Assembly: GCF_964656455.1 (NCBI RefSeq)
Contig: NC_135719.1
Location: forward strand, 68,374,283-68,438,282
Direction: 5' to 3'
Origin: Halichoerus grypus
Lineage: Eukaryota; Chordata; Mammalia; Carnivora; Phocidae
Length of the DNA: 64,000 bases
In this document: positions 13,901 through 23,000 of the stretch, in pieces
Layout of the letters: every line of letters begins with the position of its first letter
Numbering within the stretch: the first letter of the stretch is position 1
Notes under the pieces: model-generated
Told to the model about the DNA's origin: nothing
What the model saw: the letters and a program-made list of their open reading frames with translations, nothing else
Database searches by the model: none
Program-made: the position numbers and the translations under genes

Positions 13901-16900
13901 CTCATAAAATATTTGAATCCATTTAATGAGACCTATTTATTAAATAAATGAATTAAGAATATGGCATCTGGTATTGTTGGGAGGCATACCATCAGGGACC
14001 TATCAGCCATGGGGATTTGACTCTACAGTTGGGTTCATTTAGTACCTTTGTCCTTGATTTAGATGATGGAATTAAAAACCTGTTCATGTTAGCCTCTGGT
14101 GGGGCAGGGCCACTCATAAGCTGCAAAAAAGAAAAATCCAAAATGAGAAAAAGTAGAGGAGTGGACTACTGCCTAGGTGGGGTAATATTTTGATTACACA
14201 GATGCAAGGAAATATAACTGGGGATTAAAATCTAAATAGGTTAGGACTAGAAACAGACCTGGATTAAGCAGATATAACATTGAAGTTTTGGGAAAAAGGA
14301 CCATGCGAGGCCTTGGCAGTAACTCAGCAGTAGAGTGTTGGTACTGAAAATTGTGACGAGGTATATTGAGATGGATCAACAGGATGTGGTGACAAGGCTG
14401 AGAAATAGTCCTGCTATATTCTGAGTTTTTTACAACCATTTAGAGTTTCCAGTGTGAGTCTCATTTTAAGAGGAACATGGAGGATGCTTGGTCAAGAGAA
14501 GAGCAATGAAGGTGAATGGGCTTGCCAGTCAGACCTACCCGGAGGTGTGGAGGCCTGAGTGTGGGGCACCCTGCACTTCCAGGCAGCTCCAGCAGGCAGG
14601 GAGGGCACCACAGGGCTGGCCTCTCTGCCAGGGGTCTGCTCTGCCGGCGTTTACCACTGGGCATGAGGGGGATGGGGAGTGGTCCTGGCACTGAACTCCT
14701 ATGAAATTGGTTGGGTTTTTTATTTGTGATAAGTTCATTAGAACTTAATTTCTCAGAAGTCCTAATTAACTAAAATCTCTAATGTCTTGCTTTTTTCTTT
14801 TCTTTTTTTAATGTGTTATTTATATATGAGAGGAGCAGATATTTGGTCAAAAGAAGCAATTTCTAATTGCCTAGGGTCATTACAGCTTCAGCCTCATCTC
14901 TCATAACTTCTACTTCACCCTCAAGACTGTAATGCAGTCATTGATGTTCAGTGTCCTGAGGTACTTCAAGATCATCAAAGGTAGATAGTTTTCAATAAAA
15001 AGGTTGAAATAGGATTTTTCTGGCTAACCTTCACTTAATCAGTTACATTTTAGAAACCCTACTTACTTTGAGCATTCTGGTTCTTCAAAGTTTTAGTGTA
15101 TAGGGGGTAAAAATGCTGATTAAGGGGGAGTTTGAAGGCTTTGTTAGAAAAAGTGCTTAATCAGCTATTCTTCGTCTCCACAAGCCGGCAGAATTAGAGG
15201 AAATGGGCGTAGTTTGCAGGAGAGATTGAGGGTAGACCTAAGGGACAGCGTCCTGATGGTAAGGCTTCCTCAAATTGGAATACCTCACCACGGGAACTGG
15301 TTGTGTCCATCCCTGTTAACAGTCCCATGACTCAGTACAGAAACCTTTGACGTTTTTAGGTCTAGGACCCACCCCATTTCTCATCTTCCCCACCCCTTCT
15401 GCTCTTGTCCCTTCTTTTGGCAGCATTTTGTAATCCTCATGACAGAGCTCTTTCTGACCCATGGGAAAACCTTTGATCTGTCTTTGGGATATAGTGCTAT
15501 AGAGATAGCGGGGGGAGTGTAAAAGGAGGCAGTAAGCAGGCTTAAAGTAGCGAATAAGAAACCAACTACTAATTATGATCTTGGTTGTCTGTTTTTTTAA
15601 ATAGAATTTTTAGAAATTCCTCCTTTCAACAAGCAGTATACAGAATCCCAGCTTCGAGCAGGAGCTGGCTATATTCTTGAAGACTTCAATGAAGCCCAGG
15701 TGAGGAGTTTCTCTGTGTCGCTTCCTGGAGGGGCAGGGGTGAGAAGAGCCTGACAGGGAGGGGACGGGGAGGTTGGGTACACCAGGTGGACAGTTCAGGC
15801 ACTGGGAAACTGCTACAAGGTTTTGCATGAGATAGAATTTTTACTTGTGTGTAAGGAAGAGAAATTAGAACCCTTGTTTGTTAAAGGCTGTGGTTCTGTT
15901 TCTGGGACAAAAGCAGATTCAAATTTGTGTTTAATAGAAATCCCTATTACAGTGTTGCTGATTCTCAGCCTGGAAGGTTGAATACCTGCGATTGGGTTGT
16001 CTCTTGAGGGTTCAGGCCCCCAGAAAAACCTGCAGTTGAGGCAGGGAGAGTATCTAGGGAAGTCACTCGGGCCTTTCATTGAGAAAGGAAGTGTTGGGCA
16101 GAAGGATAGGCTCAACCCCATTTTGGGTAGTATTTGGAAGTGTTTAGATTTATTCCCTGCGACTCAGGGCTGCTCTTCAGGGGCTTTCTACAGAAGTCAC
16201 CAGCCCCATTGGTTCTGTTCCTTTTCTTCCAGTGTAATACAGCCTACCAGTGTCTCCTAATTGCGGATCAGCACTGTCGAACCCGGAAGTATTTCCTGTG
16301 CCTTGCCAGTGGGATTCCTTGTGTGTCTCATGTCTGGGTCCATGATAGTTGCCATGCCAACCAACTCCAGAATTACCGCAATTATTTGCTGCCTGCTGGG
16401 TACAGCCTTGAGGAGCAAAGAATTCTGGATTGGTGAGTATTTGAGAGCCCATCTAGGATGGTAGGCAGGAAGACAGCAAGCTTTTGGAGGGGAGAATCTA
16501 GGTGAGAGTATTTCTAGAAACTAGAATCGTCATAGGATAAATTAGAGAATTTGAGTGAGTTCATTTCAGCAGTTCATCTAGTTTATGTCCCTGAGGTATC
16601 CTGGTTAAGGACCTTTTTGAAAATGTGTGAGGATTTCCATGTAGGTTTGGTAGTCTTGACCTCTAAGGTTAAGGGACTAAGTTTTAAGCAAGGCATTTTA
16701 TTCTCAGTCCCAGGACGGACCTGGACAGCAGAACGGCTGAATTAGAAGGCTAGGATCCCAGAGAATAGACATGATTCACAGGAGAGAAGGGGAGTGGTGC
16801 CCTAATGCAAGGCTTTGGAAAACATTCTCATGTGCCCAAGTCCCTTTGCAGAGGGGCTCTTGTTGGATGTAATCTGTCATGCTAAGGTCTTTTCCAATTC

Positions 16901-17642
16901 CAAGGTGCTGTGTCTCTGACTCCTTCGTAGGCAACCCCGTGAAAACCCTTTCCACAATCTGAAGGTACTCTTGGTGTCAGACCAACAGCAGAACTTCCTG
17001 GAGCTCTGGTCTGAGATCCTCATGACTGGGGGGGCAGCCTCCGTGAAGCAGCACCATTCAAGTGCCCATAACAAAGGTACCTGGAAAGTGTGTGTGGTGT
17101 TACTGCTCCAAGGATGTCCTTAGACCTGTAGGTGTTAGGCCTTGCAGTCTGATTGGTTGACGTTTTCCATGTTTCTAAAAGAAAGGTACCACCTTCAAGA
17201 GGTGAGCCACTAGGAGTGAGGCACTGGGCTGTTGATGCTTCTACTGGTGTCCAGTGGTGTATTTATAAACATATCTATAAGGTTAGCATATAGTGATTAT
17301 AACTTTTCATTTTTGGTTGTGATCAGTAACACTGTTTGACATAAAAGGCTTCAGTTTGGGCACAATGTGACATACTGGCTAGGAAGCACATCTTTTTTAA
17401 TGGAAGGCTAAATTGAGTCTCCTCTCCTCCCTCACCTTCCCCTGCTTCCTGCAGATATTGCGTTAGGGGTATTTGACGTGGTGGTGACGGATCCCTCATG
17501 CCCAGCCTCGGTGCTGAAGTGTGCTGAAGCTTTGCAGCTGCCTGTGGTGTCACAAGAGTGGGTGATCCAGTGCCTCATTGTTGGGGAGAGAATTGGATTC
17601 AAGCAGCATCCAAAATATAAACATGATTATGTTTCTCACTAA
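4679..17642 (+). CDS. TP53BP1: TP53BP1 (53BP1), C-terminal 701 residues, 10 coding exons (gene-level entry)
   Basis: 53BP1 is a nuclear chromatin reader that is recruited to DNA double-strand breaks and promotes non-homologous end joining over resection. Spliced, the ten exons total 2106 nt and give 701 residues plus stop in one unbroken frame. Counting back from the stop and from the Tudor tryptophan gives the same offset, so the first residue corresponds to human 1272 and no net indel is present. Visible in order: acidic and Ser-rich linker, RG-rich stretch (GRGRRGRP), tandem Tudor, UDR motif, Ser/Thr-rich basic NLS region, tandem BRCT. The 5' exons (oligomerisation region, ATM-site-rich N terminus) lie outside the window. 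All junctions are GT-AG. It converges with TUBGCP4. Identity comes from recalled family sequence and is very secure. Confidence 0.97.
4951..5617 (+). other. TP53BP1: TP53BP1 intron
   Basis: No recognised repeat or gene; the acceptor side has a short pyrimidine tract (cttcattctctag). Confidence 0.85.
5618..5767 (+). CDS. TP53BP1: TP53BP1 coding exon 2 of 10
   Basis: 150 nt, phase 2 in and phase 2 out. It encodes the basic, Gly/Arg-rich segment with the core [12 protein letters not shown]. This is the GAR motif of 53BP1, a known PRMT1 arginine-methylation region that contributes to DNA binding. The donor is ACCAG|gtacct. The following 293-bp intron (5768-6060) is purine-rich (gagtagagag repeats) with no other feature. 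Confidence 0.96.
6061..6491 (+). CDS. TP53BP1: TP53BP1 coding exon 3 of 10: first Tudor fold
   Basis: 431 nt. After a linker with SP/TP sites it encodes the first Tudor fold from [12 protein letters not shown]. The aromatic cage that reads H4K20me2 is complete: Trp1495 (codon 6308-6310), Tyr1502, Phe1519, Asp1521 and Tyr1523 in human numbering. The exon ends in phase 1 inside EYFSAG, so the tandem Tudor is split between two exons. Reading on into the intron gives about 59 more residues; this would be retained-intron sequence, not protein. Confidence 0.97.
6690..7560 (-). repeat. Old LINE-1 fragment, split by a SINE
   Basis: Characteristic phrases of old L1 3' regions in reverse: tttctgttccaggatccagtcca, gtgacagtttctgaatc, tttgtagaatgtccctcagtttgg, gaggtgaagtgcccttct. 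Boundaries are approximate. Confidence 0.6.
7256..7443 (-). mobile_element. Carnivore tRNA-derived SINE with perfect duplication
   Basis: Reverse copy with head complement gagccacccaggcgcccc. A 20-bp direct repeat (aagttagtgtttttcctttt) lies at 7236-7255 and 7444-7463, so this is a young insertion into the L1 fragment. Confidence 0.96.
9221..9412 (+). CDS. TP53BP1: TP53BP1 coding exon 4 of 10: second Tudor fold and UDR start
   Basis: 192 nt from cccacccag|GAGTGG to AGCTTGG|gtaaga. It encodes the second Tudor fold ([14 protein letters not shown] onward) and the start of the ubiquitination-dependent recruitment motif, [13 protein letters not shown]. Thr1609 and Ser1618, the mitotic phosphosites that block chromatin binding, are both kept, as is Leu1619, which is needed for H2AK15ub recognition. 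Confidence 0.97.
9413..9819 (+). other. TP53BP1: TP53BP1 intron, 407 bp
   Basis: GC-moderate and repeat-free by eye. It contains a short inverted motif around cggtcatgactgagaccg (about 9648-9666). Confidence 0.8.
9820..10035 (+). CDS. TP53BP1: TP53BP1 coding exon 5 of 10: UDR end and NLS
   Basis: 216 nt. It completes the UDR (D)[11 protein letters not shown] Ser/Thr tract follows (five serines written mostly AGC), then [14 protein letters not shown], the basic nuclear-localisation region. Ends phase 1. Confidence 0.97.
10036..11705 (+). other. TP53BP1: TP53BP1 intron, 1.7 kb
   Basis: Holds one MIR remnant (10755-10930). The rest is unassigned, and no carnivore SINE is present. Confidence 0.8.
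10755..10930 (-). repeat. MIR SINE remnant
   Basis: Reverse MIR phrases: taatccctatgaggtatagg, gaagaatctgaggcacagc, cttccccaaggtgacctag. Confidence 0.65.
11706..11921 (+). CDS. TP53BP1: TP53BP1 coding exon 6 of 10: start of first BRCT
   Basis: 216 nt. A linker ([10 protein letters not shown]) leads into the first BRCT repeat at [14 protein letters not shown], then an acidic turn SSEEEE. Phase 1 in and out. Confidence 0.96.
12085..12250 (-). repeat. MIR SINE remnant
   Basis: Reverse MIR phrases: aacactgtgaggcaggtggg, atccgctttacagatgagg, gagaggttaaataattgc. Confidence 0.65.
13490..13668 (-). mobile_element. Carnivore tRNA-derived SINE
   Basis: Reverse copy with direct repeats gatttccaggtttctt at 13474-13489 and 13669-13684; head complement gagccacccaggtgcccc. 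Confidence 0.94.
15605..15699 (+). CDS. TP53BP1: TP53BP1 coding exon 7 of 10: BRCT1
   Basis: 95 nt from aaatag|AATTTT to CCCAG|gtgagg. It encodes [20 protein letters not shown] and the start of the next BRCT1 strand. Ends phase 0. Confidence 0.97.
15700..16232 (+). other. TP53BP1: TP53BP1 intron, 533 bp
   Basis: No recognised repeat or other feature. Confidence 0.8.
16233..16432 (+). CDS. TP53BP1: TP53BP1 coding exon 8 of 10: BRCT1 core
   Basis: 200 nt. It carries the p53-binding face of the first BRCT repeat, with [18 protein letters not shown], where the conserved BRCT tryptophan sits in HVWVHD. Ends phase 2 inside the Trp codon. Confidence 0.97.
16433..16930 (+). other. TP53BP1: TP53BP1 intron, 498 bp
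   Basis: No recognised repeat or other feature. Confidence 0.8.
16931..17076 (+). CDS. TP53BP1: TP53BP1 coding exon 9 of 10: BRCT2 start
   Basis: 146 nt. An inter-BRCT linker ([11 protein letters not shown]) leads into the first strand and helix of BRCT2 ([19 protein letters not shown]). The human linker has Gln where His is seen here; otherwise it matches. Confidence 0.97.
17077..17454 (+). other. TP53BP1: TP53BP1 last intron, 378 bp
   Basis: No recognised repeat. A strong pyrimidine tract precedes the last acceptor (cctctcctccctcaccttcccctgcttcctgcag region). Confidence 0.85.
17455..17642 (+). CDS. TP53BP1: TP53BP1 terminal coding exon: BRCT2 end and stop
   Basis: 188 nt coding, ending TAA at 17640-17642. 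It encodes [15 protein letters not shown] through [16 protein letters not shown], with the BRCT Trp in EWV, and ends KHDYVSH, the standard 53BP1 C terminus. BRCT2 binds gamma-H2AX. Confidence 0.98.
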
Positions 17643-17780
17643 GGATACTTGATCTTAATGATTTTATTCCCTGCTGTTGTGGAGATTGTGTTTTAACCAG
17701 GTTTTAAATGTGTCTTGTGTGTAACTGGACTCCTTGCATGGATCTTGTATATAGTTTTATTTGATGGACTTTTATGATAA

Positions 17781-17786
17781 AATAAA
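17781..17786 (+). terminator. TP53BP1: TP53BP1 proximal poly(A) signal AATAAA
   Basis: First canonical hexamer after the stop, 139 bp downstream, within ataaaataaatg and followed by a T/GT-rich stretch. Longer forms may use later sites such as 18496-18501. Confidence 0.7.
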
Positions 17787-18360
17787 TGTTGAATCTCTTT
17801 GGTTGTAATAACTGGGATTTCTTCATCCATTTCTTTGAACTTAATTGCAGAACAAACAGCAAGACAAACATAGTACCTTCTCTGCGGTTTCCAATAGGCT
17901 TGTAGGAGGACAGCTAGCCAAGGAAAATAACAATAAGTGAATTTTAAAATTTTCTGTGGCATCTTTGTCAAAAGGTTATCCTGGGCTGTCTAAAATTTGA
18001 TACTTCCAAAAACCCGATTTTACAGTAGGCCCAGATCAATAGATATAGCAAAAGTTCAATGGAATGGGGCACTTCCTGGCAATTAATTAAAAAAAATCTT
18101 TCAGCTGACCTGTGGGTACTGTACTCTGAGAACTAAAAAGGAAAAAGCCCCAATTGCTGTGAAAGGGCAGCGACTGTAAGCCTGATGGGATGACTTTCTG
18201 CAAGGATAAACACGAGAAACACAGGGACAACACTTGGAAATGTTAGAAGCTCTGGCCAGAGGTCCAATTTTATAACTATTATTGCTGTCACGGTTACTAG
18301 AAGCTATTCCTTCTCTACCCCTAGCAGCATCCCTGTTGATGTCCTCTCATTCTCTGAAGC

Positions 18361-18545
18361 AGGAGTTAAAAAGTTTTTCTTGCCAATCAGTAAATATTTT
18401 AGGCTTTCTGGACCATTTGATGTGTCACAAATACCTTTGCCCTGATAGCATGAAAGCAACCATAGACAATAGGTAAATGAGTGTGGCTGGGTTCCAATAA
18501 AACTTTATTCACAAAAACGGGTGGCAGGCCATAGTTTGCTAACTA
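18361..18545. repeat. hAT-type DNA transposon remnant (MER-class MITE)
   Basis: Contains the familiar phrases agtaaatattttaggctttc, accatagacaatagg, gtgtggctgggttccaataa, ggcaggccatagtttgctaac of a short non-autonomous hAT element. The exact family name is uncertain. Confidence 0.6.
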
Positions 18546-18715
18546 ACTTCTCCATAGACAGCAGTGGAAGGGGTCACCTTCACACAATTGTAGGAAACAG
18601 GACGCAGTGTGTGGTAGAGGATATTCTGTCACAGAGATAAGGACCAGAGTCACTGGCTACAGACTGAAGCCGGAATGCTGCATTCTTTTTTCGTATAGAG
18701 GGAGTTCAATAAACA

Positions 18716-18721
18716 TTTATT
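18716..18721 (-). terminator. TUBGCP4: TUBGCP4 candidate poly(A) signal
   Basis: TTTATT on +, so AATAAA on the TUBGCP4 strand, 600 bp past its stop codon and the first canonical hexamer met. Other candidates are 18504-18509 and, inside the TP53BP1 3' UTR, 17756-17761. Confidence 0.55.
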
Positions 18722-19318
18722 TTGGTTCATACCAAGATGAACATTAATAATTACAGTAATGGTTGGGCCAGATCAAGGGAACCTTAATTCCTGTGGTTCT
18801 TCCAAAAGGGGATAATTAGACTCGTAGTTTTCAATATTTGAAATCTAAGAATTTGACCTCAGGCTTTTTCTTAAGGACCCCTTTTCTTTGTTGTTAAAAT
18901 AGTAGTAACACTTTAAATACATTGTCCATAGCTAGAATTGCCCTATTTTCCAGTCTGAAATAATTGGAAGTTACTACTTACTGCTGTCTCTCGCAGCTTG
19001 AACAGTACCTAGGCACCTCGTAGGTGCTCAGCAAATGGTTGTGTCCAACAGATGTCCTCCATGTAGTGGGTCTTGCAGGGTCACCACGTGCCCTCCGTGG
19101 TGGGTGAGGCAAGAGCTCCCCTACGGCGGGGCAGACCGTTCCACATGGGGAAGGATTTGTACCCACGAATGTTCAGTAGTAGTAGCTTCTAGGAGGAAAA
19201 GGTAGGGCCCTCAGTAGGCTGCAGGCATTTGTTGAGTGGCTGGAGAGTGGGCTGTTTTGAATCTTCTGTCAGATTTGGGAACGTGGTGAGAGCCTATTGA
19301 TTTGTGAACCAGGTATTT

Positions 19319-19331
19319 TCACATCCCGAAA
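19319..19331 (-). CDS. TUBGCP4: TUBGCP4 exon 18: last 13 coding nt and stop
   Basis: Acceptor tttatag on the minus strand, then T-TTC-GGG-ATG-TGA, which completes Ser-Phe-Gly-Met-stop with the split Ser codon of exon 17. This tiny coding tail is easily missed; the rest of the exon is 3' UTR. Confidence 0.92.
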
Positions 19332-19981
19332 CTATAAAAGAAAAAAAAGAGCCTCATCAAATATGCTTTCCCAAGATTTTCTTCAAAGAAAGAAGAATCA
19401 GGGCAGCCTGTGATCTACATAATGTCATCTTCTAAAATTCAATTTTCTTTGACTCTTTTGCTAAAATCACTTAGGAAATATCTGCTTGAGGACATCTGAG
19501 AGAGAGAAAGAACAATAAAGTGCTTTTTAAAAATAGAAGAGACCTCTGAGAAAAGCCAACCACCACTGAATCTACTGGATTATAAAGCTAAGAATTAGAA
19601 GGGGCGATCACCTCTCCCTGGCGTGGCTGGGGGCGAGGGCGGCAGGGTGCCTGCGGCCGCAGAGCTAGTTAATGTCAGACCTGGGAACCAACCACAGCCA
19701 CTCCGCTTCCCAGTTCTTTCTTCCAGCCCAGCTGAGAACTAAAAATCCATCTCAGCATCAGGAGTTTTAGTATTTTACTATGACAGTGGCTTTTATTAGA
19801 AAATAAGCTTCATTAAAATTAATAAAGATCAAACACACCCCTTTATGTCTCTGAGCTTTAATTAGTTTCCTTGTTTATAAAATGAGGCCATTTGGATGAG
19901 ACAGTGGCTAACGTCTCCCAGCTCTGGAATTATAACTTGTTAAAAAAGACAGACAGACACACACACCCACACACACATACA

Positions 19982-20012
<31 letters not shown>

Positions 20013-23000
20013 CAGACTTCCCCAAGGCTGGTTCCTACCTGCCCAGAGTTCCGCCAGCCTGGGTGTAATATTTGTTATAATCTAGTCGTAAGAGTAGTTG
20101 AGCCAAATCTGAGTTGATCTGATGGTTCCGAACACTGGAGAGAATCTTGAATAGCAGTGAAGACTGGCGGCTAAAGCCCTGCAGAGAGGAGTCGGGCTGT
20201 CATTCCTCTCAGACTCACCAACTGTCCATGTGGAGTGAGGCGGGAGGGGGGAGCTCCTTGAAAAACTCTTGCTCAAAATTCTACAGCACCAGCTGGCCTT
20301 CCCACAGCCTCGCTTCTCTTAGCTCCTAAAAGGTCTTCTTAGTACCGAGTCCACAGATAGCATGACTTTTTCTGTGGAAGTACACTCCCATTCTCAGTAG
20401 GAAGTTAGCATCCGCTTTCAAATTAATATATTCTGTTTTATACTGGGGCCGGGGAGAGCCTGCGTGTTTTTGTTCGAGTCAGATAATTACAATCCCAGTG
20501 AAACAGAGTTCGCTCAAGAAAGGAAGGAGGTTGGCTAGGAGAATGTGAGAAAAAAGCCAATGCATGTCTGTGGGCTGAAGAAACTATTCACGGCTGAACT
20601 ATTTTTGAATGCTGAGATGGCACATAACTATCTGCTTCAAAATGAACTGATCTTTGTATTTTGTTATTTCTGTGTGTACATTATGTATTGGGGAAATGCT
20701 TTATTGACGCAGAGGGAAAGATCATGATTCCCCATTGGCAAAACCACCTCTACCCTTTGGACAGGGCTGCATACTGCCAACAGCCAGGCAGACTCACCTT
20801 CACCAGGATGCTCAGCTGGGCAGCCCCACGTTCATCCAGTGGGCCCAGGTTCTGACTGACCAGCGAGCAAAAGCTGTGACAGAGATCTAGAATTTCGTTC
20901 AGGCAGTGAAACACCTACCCAGGAAACAGTTGGTATTAGGAAAAGAAGGAAGATACATGTATGAAATTAAAGATTTGGGAAAACAGAGCTACCTTATTCC
21001 CATTCTTTGACCTCAGGAGAGACAATGTCACGTGTCAGTCCTGCCGGCCCCTCAAAATGCAACAAGTGTAAACCAAACTCTTCCCTTCCTGGCAAAGATG
21101 CTATCATTCTCTGAGTTACCCCTGCACAAAACTTCCACTGTAGCCACATCACAGCAGTCATCATTTCTTGGACCCACCAAGTGTGCTCCTGCCCTGAGCT
21201 TTGCTTCCACTGTCGATCCCTATACCCGGGATCCTCTCCTTAATGCCAGTTCACGTTCCACCTTCTCAGTGGAGCACTCCCTTCCCCGTGTAGCCTTTAG
21301 TGATCCCCCTGCTTCTCTCTCTCTATTATCTGTACTGTTCTCTTGGCCTCTGTTCAGGCCACCTGTGTTGTTACTGATGTGTATGTATGTATGTATGTAT
21401 GTTCTGTTTCTCCAACTAGATTGTGAGCTCCTTAAGGGCAGAGCCATGACTTATACCTCTTTGTATCCCCAGTGCCTTGCATACAGTAAGCACTCAATAA
21501 ATATTTAATGGTGACCACCTGCGCTGATCTTCTGCTTTTTCCCAAGGATGTGCTCATGCCATACGAGGATAGTGTGCCTGTCACAATGGCTTTTGGTGTT
21601 GTCAGTTCACAGAAAGAGCCCTTGGGAGTGGCATCTATGTAACCAGCTCTCCCTTAGTGCAGCACACATAGCTCCGGATAGGAACAAAAGAGAAGGCTGT
21701 AGTGTTTGTGGTGTGGCAGAACTGAGGGAGAACAGCTGGCTGACTCCTGAGATGAAGGGTAATCTATGTAACCTGTATCATCAGAGAAACTATGAGGGGT
21801 CATTTCAACCTTCCCGCTTTCTATTCTGGAATTGGCAAGCACTTGTGAGCTTTAAAAAACACTAGTGCCTGGGTTTCACTCCAGAGATTCTAATTTAAGT
21901 GCTCAGGATCCCAGATTTTTTAAAGCTTCCAGGTGATTCCCATGTGTAGCCAAGGTTGAGAAGAATTCCCCTGAAGGAGATGTACACACACACATACACA
22001 GAGAGGGAGACACTACTCCACTTCTCTGTGAAAACAACTCTCAACTGGTTGATCCTGATCCAAAAGATTGCTAAGAAAGTAAGTACTATATATGCTTTTC
22101 GTTAGTCTTTCTGTGGTGTCAGAAAGGTTTTTTAAATTAAATCCTTTCCTTTGAGGGTTCAGCACATATTCTTTCTTCTATAGCTGCTCACCACATCCCT
22201 AGGATACAATATTTCAGAAATTCAAAGACATTTAAGTTCCCTTTTAACATTCCCTTTTAGTTTTGCTTTAAGTTGTGAAAAAGGTCTGAAAATGGAGATC
22301 GAGCAATTGTTTAATGATATTTCCATATCCTGGCAACTCGGGATCTAAGGGAACAGTCAGGGGAGAAGCAGTCTGAGGAAACCAACAGCCCTACTTACAG
22401 GTTTCAACAAGATAAAGGACTGAGCCAGCAAATTGCTAAGGAAGTGGTCGTGAGCCAATCGGATGCTTTCAAAGTCGCGGGTAGAATTGATCTGATGCAG
22501 CAGCTGTGAGAACTGAGACTCCAGCACATCTACCTGATGGGCAGTGACACACAAATACTTTCAGGACCTAGCACATTCTAAGCACTCGAGGACATTAAGA
22601 TGCCTGACAGTATGAAAGAGAAATTCTCCTTCCTATTCAAGCCACTTTAAAGCTGACCAAAGGCTCCCTTATGTTGCTTAGCCTTGTAGAAAGTTATGTG
22701 CCTAATGCCTAATGACCTCCAAAGTTCTGGCAGATCCCCCCGCCTCATGCCACATCCCCTCCACCGACTGACTTGGTTAAGTCCTACAGATTCCAGACAT
22801 TCTAGCCAACTCTAAAAATGAGGGTCAAATCAACAAGAATCAAATACTGCATTGCTGACAAGAACCCCAAACTCCTCATTCTCCTTCCATTTATTCCCAC
22901 TTTCCTCTAAAATGCTGCCAAGAAACCCCGCCCGGTGATAAAATCTGTAAATTTTCTCAACCCCCAACACTTCATCCAATGCAGGACTGCAGTCCCTCTT

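Larger units (their letters stand above)
11922..15604 (+). other. TP53BP1: TP53BP1 intron, 3.7 kb
   Basis: Contains a MIR, one reverse SINE and a GC-rich patch at 14515-14700 that stands out from AT-rich surroundings. The acceptor has a long T run (gtttttttaaatag). Confidence 0.85.
17643..19318. other. Convergent 3' region of TP53BP1 (+) and TUBGCP4 (-)
   Basis: The stop codons of the two genes are 1.68 kb apart, tail to tail. The interval carries AATAAA on + at 17781, 18496 and 18708, and on - at 18716, 18504, 17756 and 17663. Which are used cannot be told from sequence. It also contains a hAT-type transposon remnant. Confidence 0.8.
20915..22398 (-). other. TUBGCP4: TUBGCP4 intron 15
   Basis: 1.5 kb. 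Contains an L2 tail with a GTAT microsatellite and a MER5A fragment. Confidence 0.8.
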
